NCBI RefSeq assembly: GCF_002975275.1
Contig: NZ_PCOQ01000023.1
Span: forward strand, 1-64,000
Origin: Achromobacter sp. MYb9
GTDB lineage: Bacteria; Pseudomonadota; Gammaproteobacteria; Burkholderiales; Burkholderiaceae_B
DNA: 64,000 nucleotides
Direction of reading: 5' to 3'
The position numbers were made by a program, and so were the translations under genes. The notes under the pieces were generated by a model, which was given only the letters and a program-made list of their open reading frames with translations, was not told where the DNA came from and did not search any database. Shown here one piece after another: positions 9,371 to 18,117 of the stretch. The first letter of the stretch is position 1. Each line of letters begins with the position of its first letter.

Positions 9371-10204
9371 TCAGGCCGCCTCTTGCGCCGCCCCGCTCAA
9401 CAGCATCACCAGTTTCAGGTCCGGATGGGTCGCCAGCCGGAACGTGATCTGCTGGAACGCCAGCTTGCCGTCCCGGGGATGCTGGAATTCACGCAGGCCG
9501 CCCTCGCGTTCCACCACGGCGTGGCGCGTCCACCAATGGGCGAACACGGGGCTCTGGCGGCTTAGCGTATCCAGCAGCGCCAGTACCGCCGGCTCATCCA
9601 GGTGCGCGCCGGCATCCGCGCGGAATTCCGCCACGACGCGGCGCGCGCGCTGGTCCCAGTCCACCACCAGTTCGCGGGCGGCCGGGTCCATGAAAATGTA
9701 GCGCAGCAAGTTCGGCTCGTGATCCCGGGTGGGCCAATCGTCGAACAGGTCGCGCAGCGGCTCGTTGTAGGCCAGCACATTCCAGGCGCGGTCCAGCACA
9801 TAGGCCGGCGCGCCGATGGCGTTCACGCATTCCTGCAATGGCCCGGGCGCCGCGCCCGCGTCGTCGCGCGCATGTTGCGGATCCGCGCAGTCGGCCAGGT
9901 CGAACAAGTAGGCCCGTTCCGCGCGCGCCAGTTGCAGCACGCCCGCGATGCGCGACCAGACCGAGGGCGATACCGAGACTTCCCGCCCCTGCTCGATCCA
10001 GGTGTACCAGGTGACGCTGATGCCACACAGCTGCGCGACTTCCTCGCGGCGCAGACCGGGCGTGCGGCGGCGCATGCCCTCGGGCAGTCCGGCCATCTGG
10101 GGCGTGATGCGGGAGCGGGCGCTGCGGACGAATTCGCCCAGCGCCTGCCGGCGCAACGGGGAACCGTCCTGATGGGCGGCGCTGCCAAGGGGGGAAGTAG
10201 TCAT
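9371..10204 (-). CDS. XRE-family regulator with MmyB-type ligand domain
   Basis: This 277-residue regulator has an N-terminal helix-turn-helix (RRTPGLRREEVAQLCGISVT, then WYTWIEQGREVSVS) followed by the MmyB-like PAS-type domain, recognised by LDRAWNVLAYNEPLRDLF and LRYIFMDPAAREL. Proteins of this class are thought to bind fatty-acid-like or other small ligands and often sit beside an oxidoreductase or methyltransferase they control. I start at the ATG at 10204; the frame is open upstream but enters the divergent promoter. It is divergent from the methyltransferase at 10296, with a 91-bp shared promoter region. Confidence 0.88.
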   Translation of the reverse strand: MTTSPLGSAAHQDGSPLRRQALGEFVRSARSRITPQMAGLPEGMRRRTPGLRREEVAQLCGISVTWYTWIEQGREVSVSPSVWSRIAGVLQLARAERAYLFDLADCADPQHARDDAGAAPGPLQECVNAIGAPAYVLDRAWNVLAYNEPLRDLFDDWPTRDHEPNLLRYIFMDPAARELVVDWDQRARRVVAEFRADAGAHLDEPAVLALLDTLSRQSPVFAHWWTRHAVVEREGGLREFQHPRDGKLAFQQITFRLATHPDLKLVMLLSGAAQEAA

Positions 10205-10223
10205 ACCAGGATAAACAATGGTC

Positions 10224-10252
10224 TTGTACGTGTATACGGGTCCGCCTATCTT
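10224..10252 (+). promoter_or_regulatory. Predicted sigma70 promoter for the methyltransferase gene
   Basis: TTGTAC (10224-10229) and TATCTT (10247-10252) are separated by 17 bases and lie 44 bases before the methyltransferase ATG. An imperfect dyad, GTACGTGTATAC, overlaps the -35 end and could be where the divergent XRE regulator binds. This is a by-eye prediction. Confidence 0.45.
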
Positions 10253-10295
10253 AGCGCCTGCATCTGCTTTTCCGCAGCCGCCCTTAAGGATTCCC

Positions 10296-11066
10296 ATGAC
10301 CGCCAGTACGCACGACGCCGCCGTCGACCGCCAATTCAGCCCCCGCGCCACCGCCTACCTGACCAGCGCCGTCCACGCCCAGGGTGAAGACCTGCTGCAG
10401 ATGGCCGGCATTGCCCGCCAGCATCCCGATGCGCGCGTGCTGGACCTGGGCTGTGGCGGCGGGCACGTCAGCTTTCATGTCGCACCGGAAGCCCGGCACG
10501 TCACGGCGTATGACCTGTCTCAGCAGATGCTGGACGTGGTGGCGGCCGAAGCCGCCAAGCGCGGGCTGGCCAACCTGACGACCTGTCAGGGCAAGGCCGA
10601 ATACCTGCCGTTCGGCGACGGCGAATTCGACCTGGTGATGTCGCGCTATTCCACCCACCATTGGCAAGACGCCGGGCGTGGCCTGCGCGAGGCCTTCCGC
10701 GTGCTCAAACCGGGTGGCATCGCCGTGTTCGCCGACGTGGTGTCGCCGGGCGAGCCGCTGCTGGATACCTGGCTGCAAACCATCGAAGTGCTGCGCGACA
10801 CGTCTCACGTGCGGGATTACTCGGTGGCCGAGTGGACGCGCATGCTGACCGAGGCCGGCTTCACCCTGCAAGGGCTGTCGCCGCGCCGCCTGCCGCTGCA
10901 GTTCCAGACCTGGGTCACGCGCATGCGCACGCCGGACACGCTGGTGGCGGCATTGCGCCACATGTTCTCCATCGCGCCGGATGTGGTGCGCACGCACTTC
11001 GACGTGCAGGAAGACGGCTCTTTCACCAGCGATACGGCGACGATCGTGGTGAAGAAGCCGGGCTGA
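10296..11066 (+). CDS. Class I SAM-dependent methyltransferase (UbiE/Methyltransf_11 type)
   Basis: This is a 256-residue soluble methyltransferase. Motif I is VLDLGCGGGHVS, followed by the acidic loop TAYDLSQQML, then LPFGDGEFDLVMSRYSTHHW and VLKPGGIAVFADVV, all standard Rossmann-fold SAM motifs. The ATG at 10296 has AAGGA six bases upstream; the open frame starting at 10218 runs into the promoter and is rejected. The substrate is unknown: this family covers small molecules and quinones, and it is not the ubiE of this genome, which is at 38.1-38.9 kb. Its partner is the divergent MmyB-type regulator. Confidence 0.88.
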   Translation: MTASTHDAAVDRQFSPRATAYLTSAVHAQGEDLLQMAGIARQHPDARVLDLGCGGGHVSFHVAPEARHVTAYDLSQQMLDVVAAEAAKRGLANLTTCQGKAEYLPFGDGEFDLVMSRYSTHHWQDAGRGLREAFRVLKPGGIAVFADVVSPGEPLLDTWLQTIEVLRDTSHVRDYSVAEWTRMLTEAGFTLQGLSPRRLPLQFQTWVTRMRTPDTLVAALRHMFSIAPDVVRTHFDVQEDGSFTSDTATIVVKKPG

Positions 11067-11124
11067 GCAGCAAGTCGGGCTGAACAGACAGGCAGAAAGG
11101 CCTGACCGTTCCAGCCCCCTTGTA

Positions 11125-12678
11125 TCAGCGGCCCGCGGACGGCGCCCACGCCGCCAGCGCGCCGGCCACGCCCAAGCTGCGCAGGGATTGCGCCGCCTGC
11201 GCCACGGCGCGCACGAAACGCGGGTCCTGCCCCAAGTCCCCGAAGACCGGCGCCAGCCCCGTCCACGCTTCCGTCCACGCCAACATCGCCGCCGGCCCCG
11301 CGCCGGACCGTTCGGCCGCCGCTTCCGCCAACGCATGCTGGCGCGCCAGCACGGCGGCCATGGGGTCCTGGATGTCGTAGCGGCGTCCGGCCTGGTCGAC
11401 GCCCCGCAAGAAGTGCAACCATGCCGCCACGGCCAGCGCCAGGCCAGGGATAGGCTGATCCGCCGCCAGCCGCGCGCGCACGGTGTCCAGCAGCCGCTGC
11501 GGCAGTTTTTGCGAGCCGTCCATCGCAATCTGACGGGTCTGGTGCTTAAGCGCCGGGTTCTCGTACCGTTCCAGCAAGCGCGCCTGATATTGCGCCAGGT
11601 CCAGGCCGGGCAAGGCGGGCAAGGTCGGCACGATCTCGTCCTGCAACAGCGCCGCCAGATAGGCTTTCAGCGCCGGTTGCGCCATCGCCTGGTCCACGGT
11701 GGCCCAGCCGGCCATCACCGACAGATAGGCCAGCGCCGAATGCGCGCCATTGACCGTGCGCAACTTCAGGGTCTCAAAGGGCGCGGCCTCGGCCACGAAG
11801 CGCGCGCCGCCTGCCGTCCAGTCCGGCCTGCCCGCGGCGAAGCGGTCTTCCACCACCCATTCCAGATAGGGTTCGGCCAGCACCGGCCAGGCGTCATGCA
11901 AGCCCAGCGCGCCAGCGACGCCGCGCCGGTCTTCGTCCGTCGTGCGGGGCACGATGCGATCCACCATCGAGCAGGGAAAGGCGCAGGACGATGCGATCCA
12001 TGCCGCCAATGCGCGATCGACCTGCTCTGCGAATGCCAGCACCATGCCTCGCAACAGGTGGCCATTGCTGGGCAGGTTGTCCAGCGACATCAAGGTGACG
12101 GGGCCGCGCCCCGCCGCCCGCCGCTGCTGCAAGCCCCACACCAGGAAACCGATGGTGCTGCGCGGCGCCAAAGGCTGGCCCAGGTCGTGCACGATGTCGG
12201 GATGCCCCAGGTTGAGTTGGCCGCTGGCGGGATCGTGGCAATAGCCTTTTTCGGTGACGGTGACGCTGACAATGCGCGTATCCGCATGCGCAATGCGCGC
12301 CAGCACGGCCTGCGGGTCTTCCGGCGCGACAAGCGTTTCCAGCAGGCAGCCGATGACCGCGAGCTGCTGGCGCGGCGTGCCCTGCCCGTCGGCGCTGCGC
12401 AAGGCCAAGGCGTACAGACCGTCCTGCGGCGCCAGCGCATCGCGCGTATCGGCCTGGCGCAACGACACGCCGCATATGCCCCAGACGGGGTCCGCGCCCG
12501 CATGCAGCGCGGCCTCGTTGACGGCGGCCAGGTGGGCGCGTGCGAACGCGCCCAGGCCCAGATGGACGATGCCCAGACGCAGGCCGGCCCGCGCATAGCC
12601 GGGCCGCGCCACGGCGTGCGGCAGCGCATCCAGGCGCCGGGCCGACAAGCGCGTCGCGCCGGCCGCTACCAGTTCCAT
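11125..12678 (-). CDS. uxuB: D-mannonate (fructuronate) oxidoreductase, mannitol dehydrogenase family
   Basis: This 517-residue polyol-specific long-chain dehydrogenase interconverts D-fructuronate and D-mannonate with NAD(H) if it acts as UxuB. The N-terminal Rossmann region contains [17 protein letters not shown]. The family motifs [10 protein letters not shown] and [11 protein letters not shown] follow, then the catalytic Lys-x4-Asn-x2-His in KLRTVNGAH. It overlaps the 3' end of the D-mannonate dehydratase gene by 13 bases, which points to fructuronate/mannonate rather than mannitol. It is the last gene of the sugar-acid operon. A mannitol or arabinitol dehydrogenase role is the main alternative. 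Confidence 0.82.
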   Translation of the reverse strand: MELVAAGATRLSARRLDALPHAVARPGYARAGLRLGIVHLGLGAFARAHLAAVNEAALHAGADPVWGICGVSLRQADTRDALAPQDGLYALALRSADGQGTPRQQLAVIGCLLETLVAPEDPQAVLARIAHADTRIVSVTVTEKGYCHDPASGQLNLGHPDIVHDLGQPLAPRSTIGFLVWGLQQRRAAGRGPVTLMSLDNLPSNGHLLRGMVLAFAEQVDRALAAWIASSCAFPCSMVDRIVPRTTDEDRRGVAGALGLHDAWPVLAEPYLEWVVEDRFAAGRPDWTAGGARFVAEAAPFETLKLRTVNGAHSALAYLSVMAGWATVDQAMAQPALKAYLAALLQDEIVPTLPALPGLDLAQYQARLLERYENPALKHQTRQIAMDGSQKLPQRLLDTVRARLAADQPIPGLALAVAAWLHFLRGVDQAGRRYDIQDPMAAVLARQHALAEAAAERSGAGPAAMLAWTEAWTGLAPVFGDLGQDPRFVRAVAQAAQSLRSLGVAGALAAWAPSAGR

Positions 12679-13877
12679 AGCGTTCCGTCCTGCTGCAAAC
12701 GGTTGACGGGCAAATAGGCGCGCTTGTACGGATACTTGGCGGCCAGCTTCTCGTCGATGTCGACGCCGTGGCCGGGCACGTCGCCCGGATACAGCATGCC
12801 CTGGTCAAACGTATACGCATGCGGGAAGACCGCGTCCGTCTCGTCCGTGTGGCGCATGTATTCCTGGATGCCGAAGTTGGGCACCCACAGGTCGAAGTGC
12901 AGGGCCGCGCCCATGCAGACCGGCGACAGGTCGGTGGCGCCGTGGCAGCCCGTGCGCACCTGATACAGCGAGGCCAGGTCCGCGATGCGGCGCAGGTGCG
13001 TGATGCCGCCCGCATGCACCACGGTGGTCCGGATGTAGTCGATCAGCTGGTTCTGCACCAGGTCCTTGCAGTCCCAGATCGAATTGAAGATCTCGCCCAC
13101 GGCCAGCGGCGTGGTGGTGTGCTGGCGGATCAGACGGAACGCATCCTGGTTCTCGGCCGGCGTCGCGTCCTCCATCCAGAACAGGTTGTAGGGTTCCAGC
13201 GATTTGCCCAGGCGGCCGGCTTCGATCGGCGTCAGGCGATGGTGCACGTCGTGCAGCAGGTGATGGTCGAACCCCAGCTTCTCGCGGATGCGCTCGAATA
13301 GTTTCGGCGCGTGGCGCAGGTACTTTTCGGTGGACCAGTCATGCTCGCTGGGCAGGTCGGCGTCGGCGGGTTCATAGAACAGGTTGCCGCGACCCACGCC
13401 GTAGACCTTGTCCAGGCCCGGCACGCCGCTTTGCGCGCGGATGGCGCGGTAGCCCATGTCGGCATAGCGCAGCACTTCGTCGACCGTGTGCTCGATGTCC
13501 GAGCCGTTGGCGTGGCCGTAGACCATCACGCCGCTGCGGCTCTTGCCGCCCAGCAGCTGATACAGCGGCAGGCCGGCCGCCTTGGCCTTCAAATCCCACA
13601 GCGCCGTATCCACGGCGGCGATGGCGGTCATGGTGACCGGCCCGCGGCGCCAGTACGCACCCTTGTACAGGTACTGCCAGATGTCTTCGATCTGATGCGC
13701 ATCGCGCCCGATCAGGCAGGGAATCACATGCTCGGTCAGGTACGCCGACACGGCCAGTTCGCGCCCGTTCAGGGTCGCGTCGCCAATGCCGGTCAAACCC
13801 TGGTCGGTTTCGATTTTCAGGGTCACGAAATTGCGGCCCGGCGAACAAACAATCACGCGTGCGTTCGTAATTTTCAT
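12666..13877 (-). CDS. manD: D-mannonate dehydratase, enolase superfamily ManD
   Basis: This 403-residue enzyme dehydrates D-mannonate to 2-keto-3-deoxy-D-gluconate. Its numbering coincides with the characterised Novosphingobium ManD as I recall it: Arg147 and Tyr159 (base dyad), metal ligands Asp210, Glu236 and Glu262, acid His212, and His312. Residue 314 is Ala (HGATDLSP); in published work on this subgroup Ala314 marks efficient mannonate dehydratases and Pro314 the slow or gluconate-active ones. The ATG at 13877 yields the family's usual length. It lies 31 bases after the transporter ATPase gene and overlaps the oxidoreductase gene, so all are one transcript. Confidence 0.92.
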   Translation of the reverse strand: MKITNARVIVCSPGRNFVTLKIETDQGLTGIGDATLNGRELAVSAYLTEHVIPCLIGRDAHQIEDIWQYLYKGAYWRRGPVTMTAIAAVDTALWDLKAKAAGLPLYQLLGGKSRSGVMVYGHANGSDIEHTVDEVLRYADMGYRAIRAQSGVPGLDKVYGVGRGNLFYEPADADLPSEHDWSTEKYLRHAPKLFERIREKLGFDHHLLHDVHHRLTPIEAGRLGKSLEPYNLFWMEDATPAENQDAFRLIRQHTTTPLAVGEIFNSIWDCKDLVQNQLIDYIRTTVVHAGGITHLRRIADLASLYQVRTGCHGATDLSPVCMGAALHFDLWVPNFGIQEYMRHTDETDAVFPHAYTFDQGMLYPGDVPGHGVDIDEKLAAKYPYKRAYLPVNRLQQDGTLWNW

Positions 13878-13908
13878 TTCTTGGTTTCCGTAAAGACGGG
13901 AAAAGGCC

Positions 13909-14721
13909 CTAGCCTTCCCAGCCCAAATGGCTGAGAAAGTCGCGGGTGCGGGCGACTTGCGGGTTGTCGAAAATCTGCGTGGGCGGGCCTTGCTCCAGGA
14001 TGGCGCCGTTCTCGAACACCACCACCCAATTGGCCACGCGCCGCGCAAAACTCATCTCGTGGGTCACGACGATCATCGTCATGCCTTCCTGCGCCAGCTT
14101 CTTCATCACGTTCAGCACTTCGCCCACCGTTTCCGGGTCCAGCGCCGACGTGGGTTCATCGAACAACATCACTTCGGGTTCCATCGCCAACGCGCGCGCT
14201 ATGGCCACGCGTTGCTGCTGGCCGCCGGACAGATTGGCGGGAAAATTTCCCGCCTTGGAGGCCAGGCCCACCTTCTCCAGCAATGCCATCGCCCGGGCCC
14301 GGGCGGCGTCGGGCGTCATGCCCAGCACCGTGATCGGCCCCATCGCCACGTTATCCAGCGCGGACTTGTGCGGGAAGAGTTCGAAGCTCTGGAACACCAT
14401 GCCCATGCGCTGGCGCACGCGACGCACGTCGGATTCGGATTCCGGCAGCGCCACGCCGTCCAGCAGCACGCGGCCGCCGTCCAGCTTTTCCAGCGCGTTG
14501 GTGCAACGCAGAAGCGTGGATTTTCCGGAACCGGACGGGCCGATCAGGCACATCACCTCGCCCTTGTTCACTTGCAGCGACACATCGGCAAGCGCCACGA
14601 AATCGCCGTAGACCTTGCGCACGTGTTCATAGACCAGCACGGGCGGCTGGTCCGCGCCCTTGCGCCCGGCCAACGCGGCATGCGCCGCTGTTGGCTCCTG
14701 CTCCAGGATCATGTCGTTCAT
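13909..14721 (-). CDS. ABC transporter ATPase, polar amino acid (PAAT) type
   Basis: This 270-residue ATPase energises the adjacent permease pair. It has Walker [11 protein letters not shown]-loop [11 protein letters not shown], signature LSGGQQQR, Walker [13 protein letters not shown] and the switch His in VTHEM, all intact. A roughly 25-residue N-terminal extension precedes the ATPase core. The start ATG at 14721 overlaps the upstream permease stop by 4 bases. By family it would import amino acids, but its operon encodes sugar-acid catabolism, so a sugar acid is the likely substrate here (inference). Confidence 0.9.
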   Translation of the reverse strand: MNDMILEQEPTAAHAALAGRKGADQPPVLVYEHVRKVYGDFVALADVSLQVNKGEVMCLIGPSGSGKSTLLRCTNALEKLDGGRVLLDGVALPESESDVRRVRQRMGMVFQSFELFPHKSALDNVAMGPITVLGMTPDAARARAMALLEKVGLASKAGNFPANLSGGQQQRVAIARALAMEPEVMLFDEPTSALDPETVGEVLNVMKKLAQEGMTMIVVTHEMSFARRVANWVVVFENGAILEQGPPTQIFDNPQVARTRDFLSHLGWEG

Positions 14722-15377
14722 TCCTTGACTCCGTATTTGCGATGGATCCAGTCGACCAGCTTGGCCTGGGGATATCCCATCAGCCAATAGATCACCGCCA
14801 TCGCGGTCAGCATTTCCAGCACGCGGAAGCTCTGCGCGCGCACCTGCATCGAGGCATAGGCCAATTCGCTTACCGCGATCACCGACACCAGCGACGTATC
14901 TTTGAACAGCGAGATCCAGGTGCTGGCCAGCACCGGCAGGATGCGGCGCCCCGCCTGCGGGATCAGCACCTTGAACATGGCCTGGCGGCGCGACATGCCC
15001 ATCGCCAGCGCGGCCTCCATCTGGCCCTTGCGGATCGAATTGATGCCGGCGCGAAAGGTCTCGGAGTTGTAGGCCGACACGTTCAGCACCAGCGCCACCA
15101 GCGCGGTGGTGACGGCAGAGAACTGCACGTCCAGCGCCATCGGCATCACGTAGAAGGCCCAATAGATCACCAGGATCAGCGGCAGATTCCGGAAGAACTC
15201 CACGATGGCGACGGCCACCCCGTTGGCGACGCGGTTCGACGACAGGCGCATCAGCGCAAGCACGATGCCGCCGGGCACGGCAAGCGCCATCGTCACCACC
15301 GTCAACATGATGGTCATCGCGGCGCCTTGCAGCAGGGCATCGCGCGAATTCCAGATGATTCCCCAGTCCAGATTCAT
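14718..15377 (-). CDS. ABC transporter permease, HisM/GltK-type, second subunit
   Basis: This 219-residue inner-membrane permease of the polar amino acid family has about five hydrophobic segments. The coupling motif is in NVSAYNSETFRAGINSIRKG, then QMEAALAMGMSRRQAMFKVLI (the EAA loop that docks on the ATPase). It overlaps the next gene by 4 bases and the preceding permease by 4 bases, an arrangement usual for heterodimeric permease pairs. See the ATPase entry for the substrate argument. Confidence 0.9.
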   Translation of the reverse strand: MNLDWGIIWNSRDALLQGAAMTIMLTVVTMALAVPGGIVLALMRLSSNRVANGVAVAIVEFFRNLPLILVIYWAFYVMPMALDVQFSAVTTALVALVLNVSAYNSETFRAGINSIRKGQMEAALAMGMSRRQAMFKVLIPQAGRRILPVLASTWISLFKDTSLVSVIAVSELAYASMQVRAQSFRVLEMLTAMAVIYWLMGYPQAKLVDWIHRKYGVKE

Positions 15378-16039
15378 GAGCGCCCCAGGTGTGCGTAGCG
15401 TTGATACAGCCGGTCCACGCCGCGCGTGACCGGGAACAAGATCACGAAGTACGCCACGATGACGGCCGTGAAAACTTCGATGGGCCGGTAGCTCTGCCCC
15501 GCGATGGTCTCGGCTTTGTGCATCAGTTCAGGCACCGCGATCACGGTGGCGATCGCCGTGTCCTTGATGGCCAGCGTCAGCACCGAACCGAAGGCCGGCA
15601 ACATGCGGATAGTGGCTTGCGGCAGGATGATCTTGCGCAGCGCCTGGGCGCGCGACATGCCCAACGCCAGGCCGGCGCGCATCTGGCCGGGCCGCACCGA
15701 CTCGATGCCCGCGCGGATCACCTCGGCCGAATAGGCCGCGATATGCAGGGTCAGCGCCACCAGGGCCGCCCAGAAAGGCGCGAAGTTGATGCCGGCCAGC
15801 AGCGGGAACGCGAAGTAGATCCAGACCAGCACCACCAGCACGGGGATGGCGCGCATGCTGTCGATATAGAACACCAGCAGCACCCGCAGCCAGCGCGGCC
15901 CGTACAGGCGCAGCAGCGCGATCACCAGGCCCAGCAGGATGCTGGACACCGCGGTGATGGCACTGAGCGCCACGGTGATGCCGAGGCCGCCGGCGAAGAA
16001 TCGCCAGTTCTCGACAAGGGGGGAAAAATCAAAATCCAT
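15374..16039 (-). CDS. ABC transporter permease, HisM/GltK-type, first subunit
   Basis: This 221-residue inner-membrane permease is paralogous to the downstream one. It carries the same EAA-type loop (AAYSAEVIRAGIESVRPG, then GMSRAQALRKIILPQA) and a matching pattern of hydrophobic helices. It is separated from the zinc dehydrogenase gene by 41 bases and overlaps the second permease by 4 bases. Together the two should form the transmembrane channel of the importer. Confidence 0.9.
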   Translation of the reverse strand: MDFDFSPLVENWRFFAGGLGITVALSAITAVSSILLGLVIALLRLYGPRWLRVLLVFYIDSMRAIPVLVVLVWIYFAFPLLAGINFAPFWAALVALTLHIAAYSAEVIRAGIESVRPGQMRAGLALGMSRAQALRKIILPQATIRMLPAFGSVLTLAIKDTAIATVIAVPELMHKAETIAGQSYRPIEVFTAVIVAYFVILFPVTRGVDRLYQRYAHLGRS

Positions 16040-16080
16040 GGTGTCTCCGTGAAACTAGACGGCCGACGGCGACGCGCGCG

Positions 16081-17118
16081 TCAGAACGTCACCATCACTT
16101 TCATGGCCTGATGGCGGTCGGCCGCCAGCGCGAATGCGTCATGCACGCGGGCTACCGGCACCGCCGCCGTCAACAATGGCGACACGTCCAGCAGCCCACG
16201 GCTCAGGTAGTCCACGGCCCAGGCGTATTCGTCCACGAAACGGAAGCTGCCGATGACCGACAAGCTCTTGACCATGATCTGGTTGAACGGACATTGCTCG
16301 CTGCTGCCGCTAAGCGTGCCCACCGTCACGATGACGCCGCGCGGACGCGTCACGCGGATGCAATTGGCCAGGCCGGCATAGTTGCCGGACGCCTCGAAGC
16401 AGACGTCGACCGACCCCTTGCCCGCCGCCAGTTCCTCGACTGCGCCCGGATCGCGGGCAACGTTGATGGTGCGCGTGGCGCCCACCCGCACGCAGGTGGC
16501 CAGCGTCTCGTCGACGATGTCCACCACGATCACCCGGCCGGCTCCCGCCAGACGCGCCGCCATCAGAATCAACGCGCCGATCGGCCCGGCTCCCACCACC
16601 ATGACCGTCTTGCCCAGCAGCGTCCCCGCGCTACGCACGGCGTGCAGCGCCACGGCCAGCGGCTCGCCGAATGCGGCGAGTTCGAACGACAGGCTGTCGG
16701 GCACCGGCAGGCATTGCTTTTCCTGCACCACCACCTGTTCGCGCATCGCGCCCTGCATGTGCGGATAGCGGCTGGCGCTACCGAAGAAGAACACCGACTC
16801 GCAGTGGTTGGAATCGCCCTGGCGGCAATAGCGGCAGACCCCGCAGGTACGCGCCGGATCCAGCGCCACGCGGTCGCCCGGCTTGACGGCGGTGACGGCC
16901 GCGCCAACCTCCAGCACCTGGCCCGACGCTTCGTGCCCCGGCGTCAGCGGTTCGCGGATGACGAAATCGCCCACTTTGCCGTGCCGGTAGTAGTGCAGGT
17001 CCGAGCCGCAGATGCCCACGGCCTTGACCCCCACCCGCACTTGCGTGGGGCCCAGGGCCTCGGGCTGCTGTTCGTCCAGGCGCAGGTCCTGGGCGCCATG
17101 AATCGCGCAATTCAACAT
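16081..17118 (-). CDS. Zinc-dependent sugar-acid dehydrogenase (L-gulonate/L-idonate 5-dehydrogenase-like)
   Basis: This 345-residue medium-chain dehydrogenase has catalytic-zinc residues in GICGSDLHYY and GHEASG. The structural-zinc set is C-X2-C-X2-C-X7-C (CGVCRYCRQGDSNHC), and the NAD site is VVGAGPIGAL. The HYYRHGKVGDFVI loop resembles L-idonate 5-dehydrogenase (IdnD) and RspB. In the published L-gulonate route, an enzyme of this type oxidises L-gulonate to D-fructuronate, which mannonate oxidoreductase and ManD then process. Both of those enzymes are encoded in this operon, so I favour L-gulonate, with L-idonate as the alternative. It follows a substrate-binding protein gene by 10 bases. 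Confidence 0.85.
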   Translation of the reverse strand: MLNCAIHGAQDLRLDEQQPEALGPTQVRVGVKAVGICGSDLHYYRHGKVGDFVIREPLTPGHEASGQVLEVGAAVTAVKPGDRVALDPARTCGVCRYCRQGDSNHCESVFFFGSASRYPHMQGAMREQVVVQEKQCLPVPDSLSFELAAFGEPLAVALHAVRSAGTLLGKTVMVVGAGPIGALILMAARLAGAGRVIVVDIVDETLATCVRVGATRTINVARDPGAVEELAAGKGSVDVCFEASGNYAGLANCIRVTRPRGVIVTVGTLSGSSEQCPFNQIMVKSLSVIGSFRFVDEYAWAVDYLSRGLLDVSPLLTAAVPVARVHDAFALAADRHQAMKVMVTF

Positions 17119-17128
17119 GATGGCCGCC

Positions 17129-17977
17129 TTATTTCAGGGTTTGCGTCATGCGGCGCTCTTCCGCCGCCAGTTCGGGATGCATGCGCGCTTCCACTTTGCG
17201 CAGCCAGTCCAGGTAGACGGCCTGATCCTTGGCCACGCCCATGCCCGCGTCGATCGCGAAGATCTTGCTGTCCTGGCAGTCGTTTTCCTTCGGGAATACC
17301 GCCAGGCCCTTGACCTTCTTGCTGATGTTGGGCCACAGCATGCGGTTCAGCGGCGCCACGTCCGAACGGCCGGCCAGCACTTCCTCGATGGGCGCGACCG
17401 ATCCCGAATTCGTCACGCCGCGCAGCTTGGCATTGGGGAAGTTCTGCAGCACCAGCGGTTCTTCGCCCGCGCCCGAGAAGTAGGCCATCGTGATGCCGGG
17501 CTGGTTGAAGTCCTCGACCTTGGTGGCGTTGGTGAATTTCGGATTCGACGCCAGCCCGAACATGCAGACGCTGGTGTTGGAAAAGGTCACGAAATCGATG
17601 ATCTTGGCGCGCTCGGCGTTCTGGTTCAGCGGGCCGATCATGATGTCCATCTGGTTGGCGATCAGCGCAGGCACCTTGGTCTCATGGCTGACCTGCACGG
17701 GCACGATCTTCACCTCCAGCAAGCGCGCGAATTCCTTGCCCAGCAGCCACGAAGACCCCATCCACGGTTCGCCCGAACCGGTCGTGTTCTGCACCAGCCA
17801 GGGCGGGTTGTTGACCACGCCGACCCGCAGCACGCCCGCCTTGCGGATCGCGTCGATGCGGGGGCTTTCGCCGGGCGCGGGCGGCGTCTGCGCGTGCGCC
17901 GCGGCCGTGCCCGCCAGCATCGCGGCGGACAGGAACAGGCGGGCGGCGGTCAGGCGCGAGGGAAATCGGGGTTGCAT
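17129..17977 (-). CDS. Periplasmic substrate-binding protein A of the sugar-acid importer
   Basis: This 282-residue secreted protein of the family-3 solute-binding class has a signal peptide ending near residue 29 (AAAHAQ). The mature part starts with RIDAIRKAGVLRVGV and contains TKVPALIANQMDIMIGPL and AERAKIIDF, where amino acid binders usually read PER. It is clearly paralogous to the protein encoded just upstream (18118-18984). Both keep one Cys in TSVCMFG and one near the C-terminus (NDCQ here, ANCQ there), a probable disulfide pair. The ATG at 17977 has AGGAG-like sequence upstream. It feeds the permease and ATPase encoded downstream. Confidence 0.87.
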   Translation of the reverse strand: MQPRFPSRLTAARLFLSAAMLAGTAAAHAQTPPAPGESPRIDAIRKAGVLRVGVVNNPPWLVQNTTGSGEPWMGSSWLLGKEFARLLEVKIVPVQVSHETKVPALIANQMDIMIGPLNQNAERAKIIDFVTFSNTSVCMFGLASNPKFTNATKVEDFNQPGITMAYFSGAGEEPLVLQNFPNAKLRGVTNSGSVAPIEEVLAGRSDVAPLNRMLWPNISKKVKGLAVFPKENDCQDSKIFAIDAGMGVAKDQAVYLDWLRKVEARMHPELAAEERRMTQTLK

Positions 17978-18070
17978 GCAAAGTCTCCTAGAGGGCGCCC
18001 GGACGTCCGCCGCACGAAGGCGGCGCGCCGGGTACCGGCGTGTTGACGCACCGGCGGAATCGCCAGATCT

Positions 18071-18089
18071 GCACGCGCCGGGCGCGTGC
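18071..18089 (-). other. GC-rich hairpin between the two binding-protein genes
   Basis: GCACGCG (18071-18077) pairs with CGCGTGC (18083-18089) around a short loop, 28 bases after the stop codon of the first binding-protein gene in the transcript. No U-run follows, so termination is unlikely. Such intercistronic hairpins often protect the binding-protein message and raise its level over the membrane genes. Confidence 0.45.
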
Positions 18090-18117
18090 CGGTTGAAAAG
18101 GGGAATGGCCGGACGGC

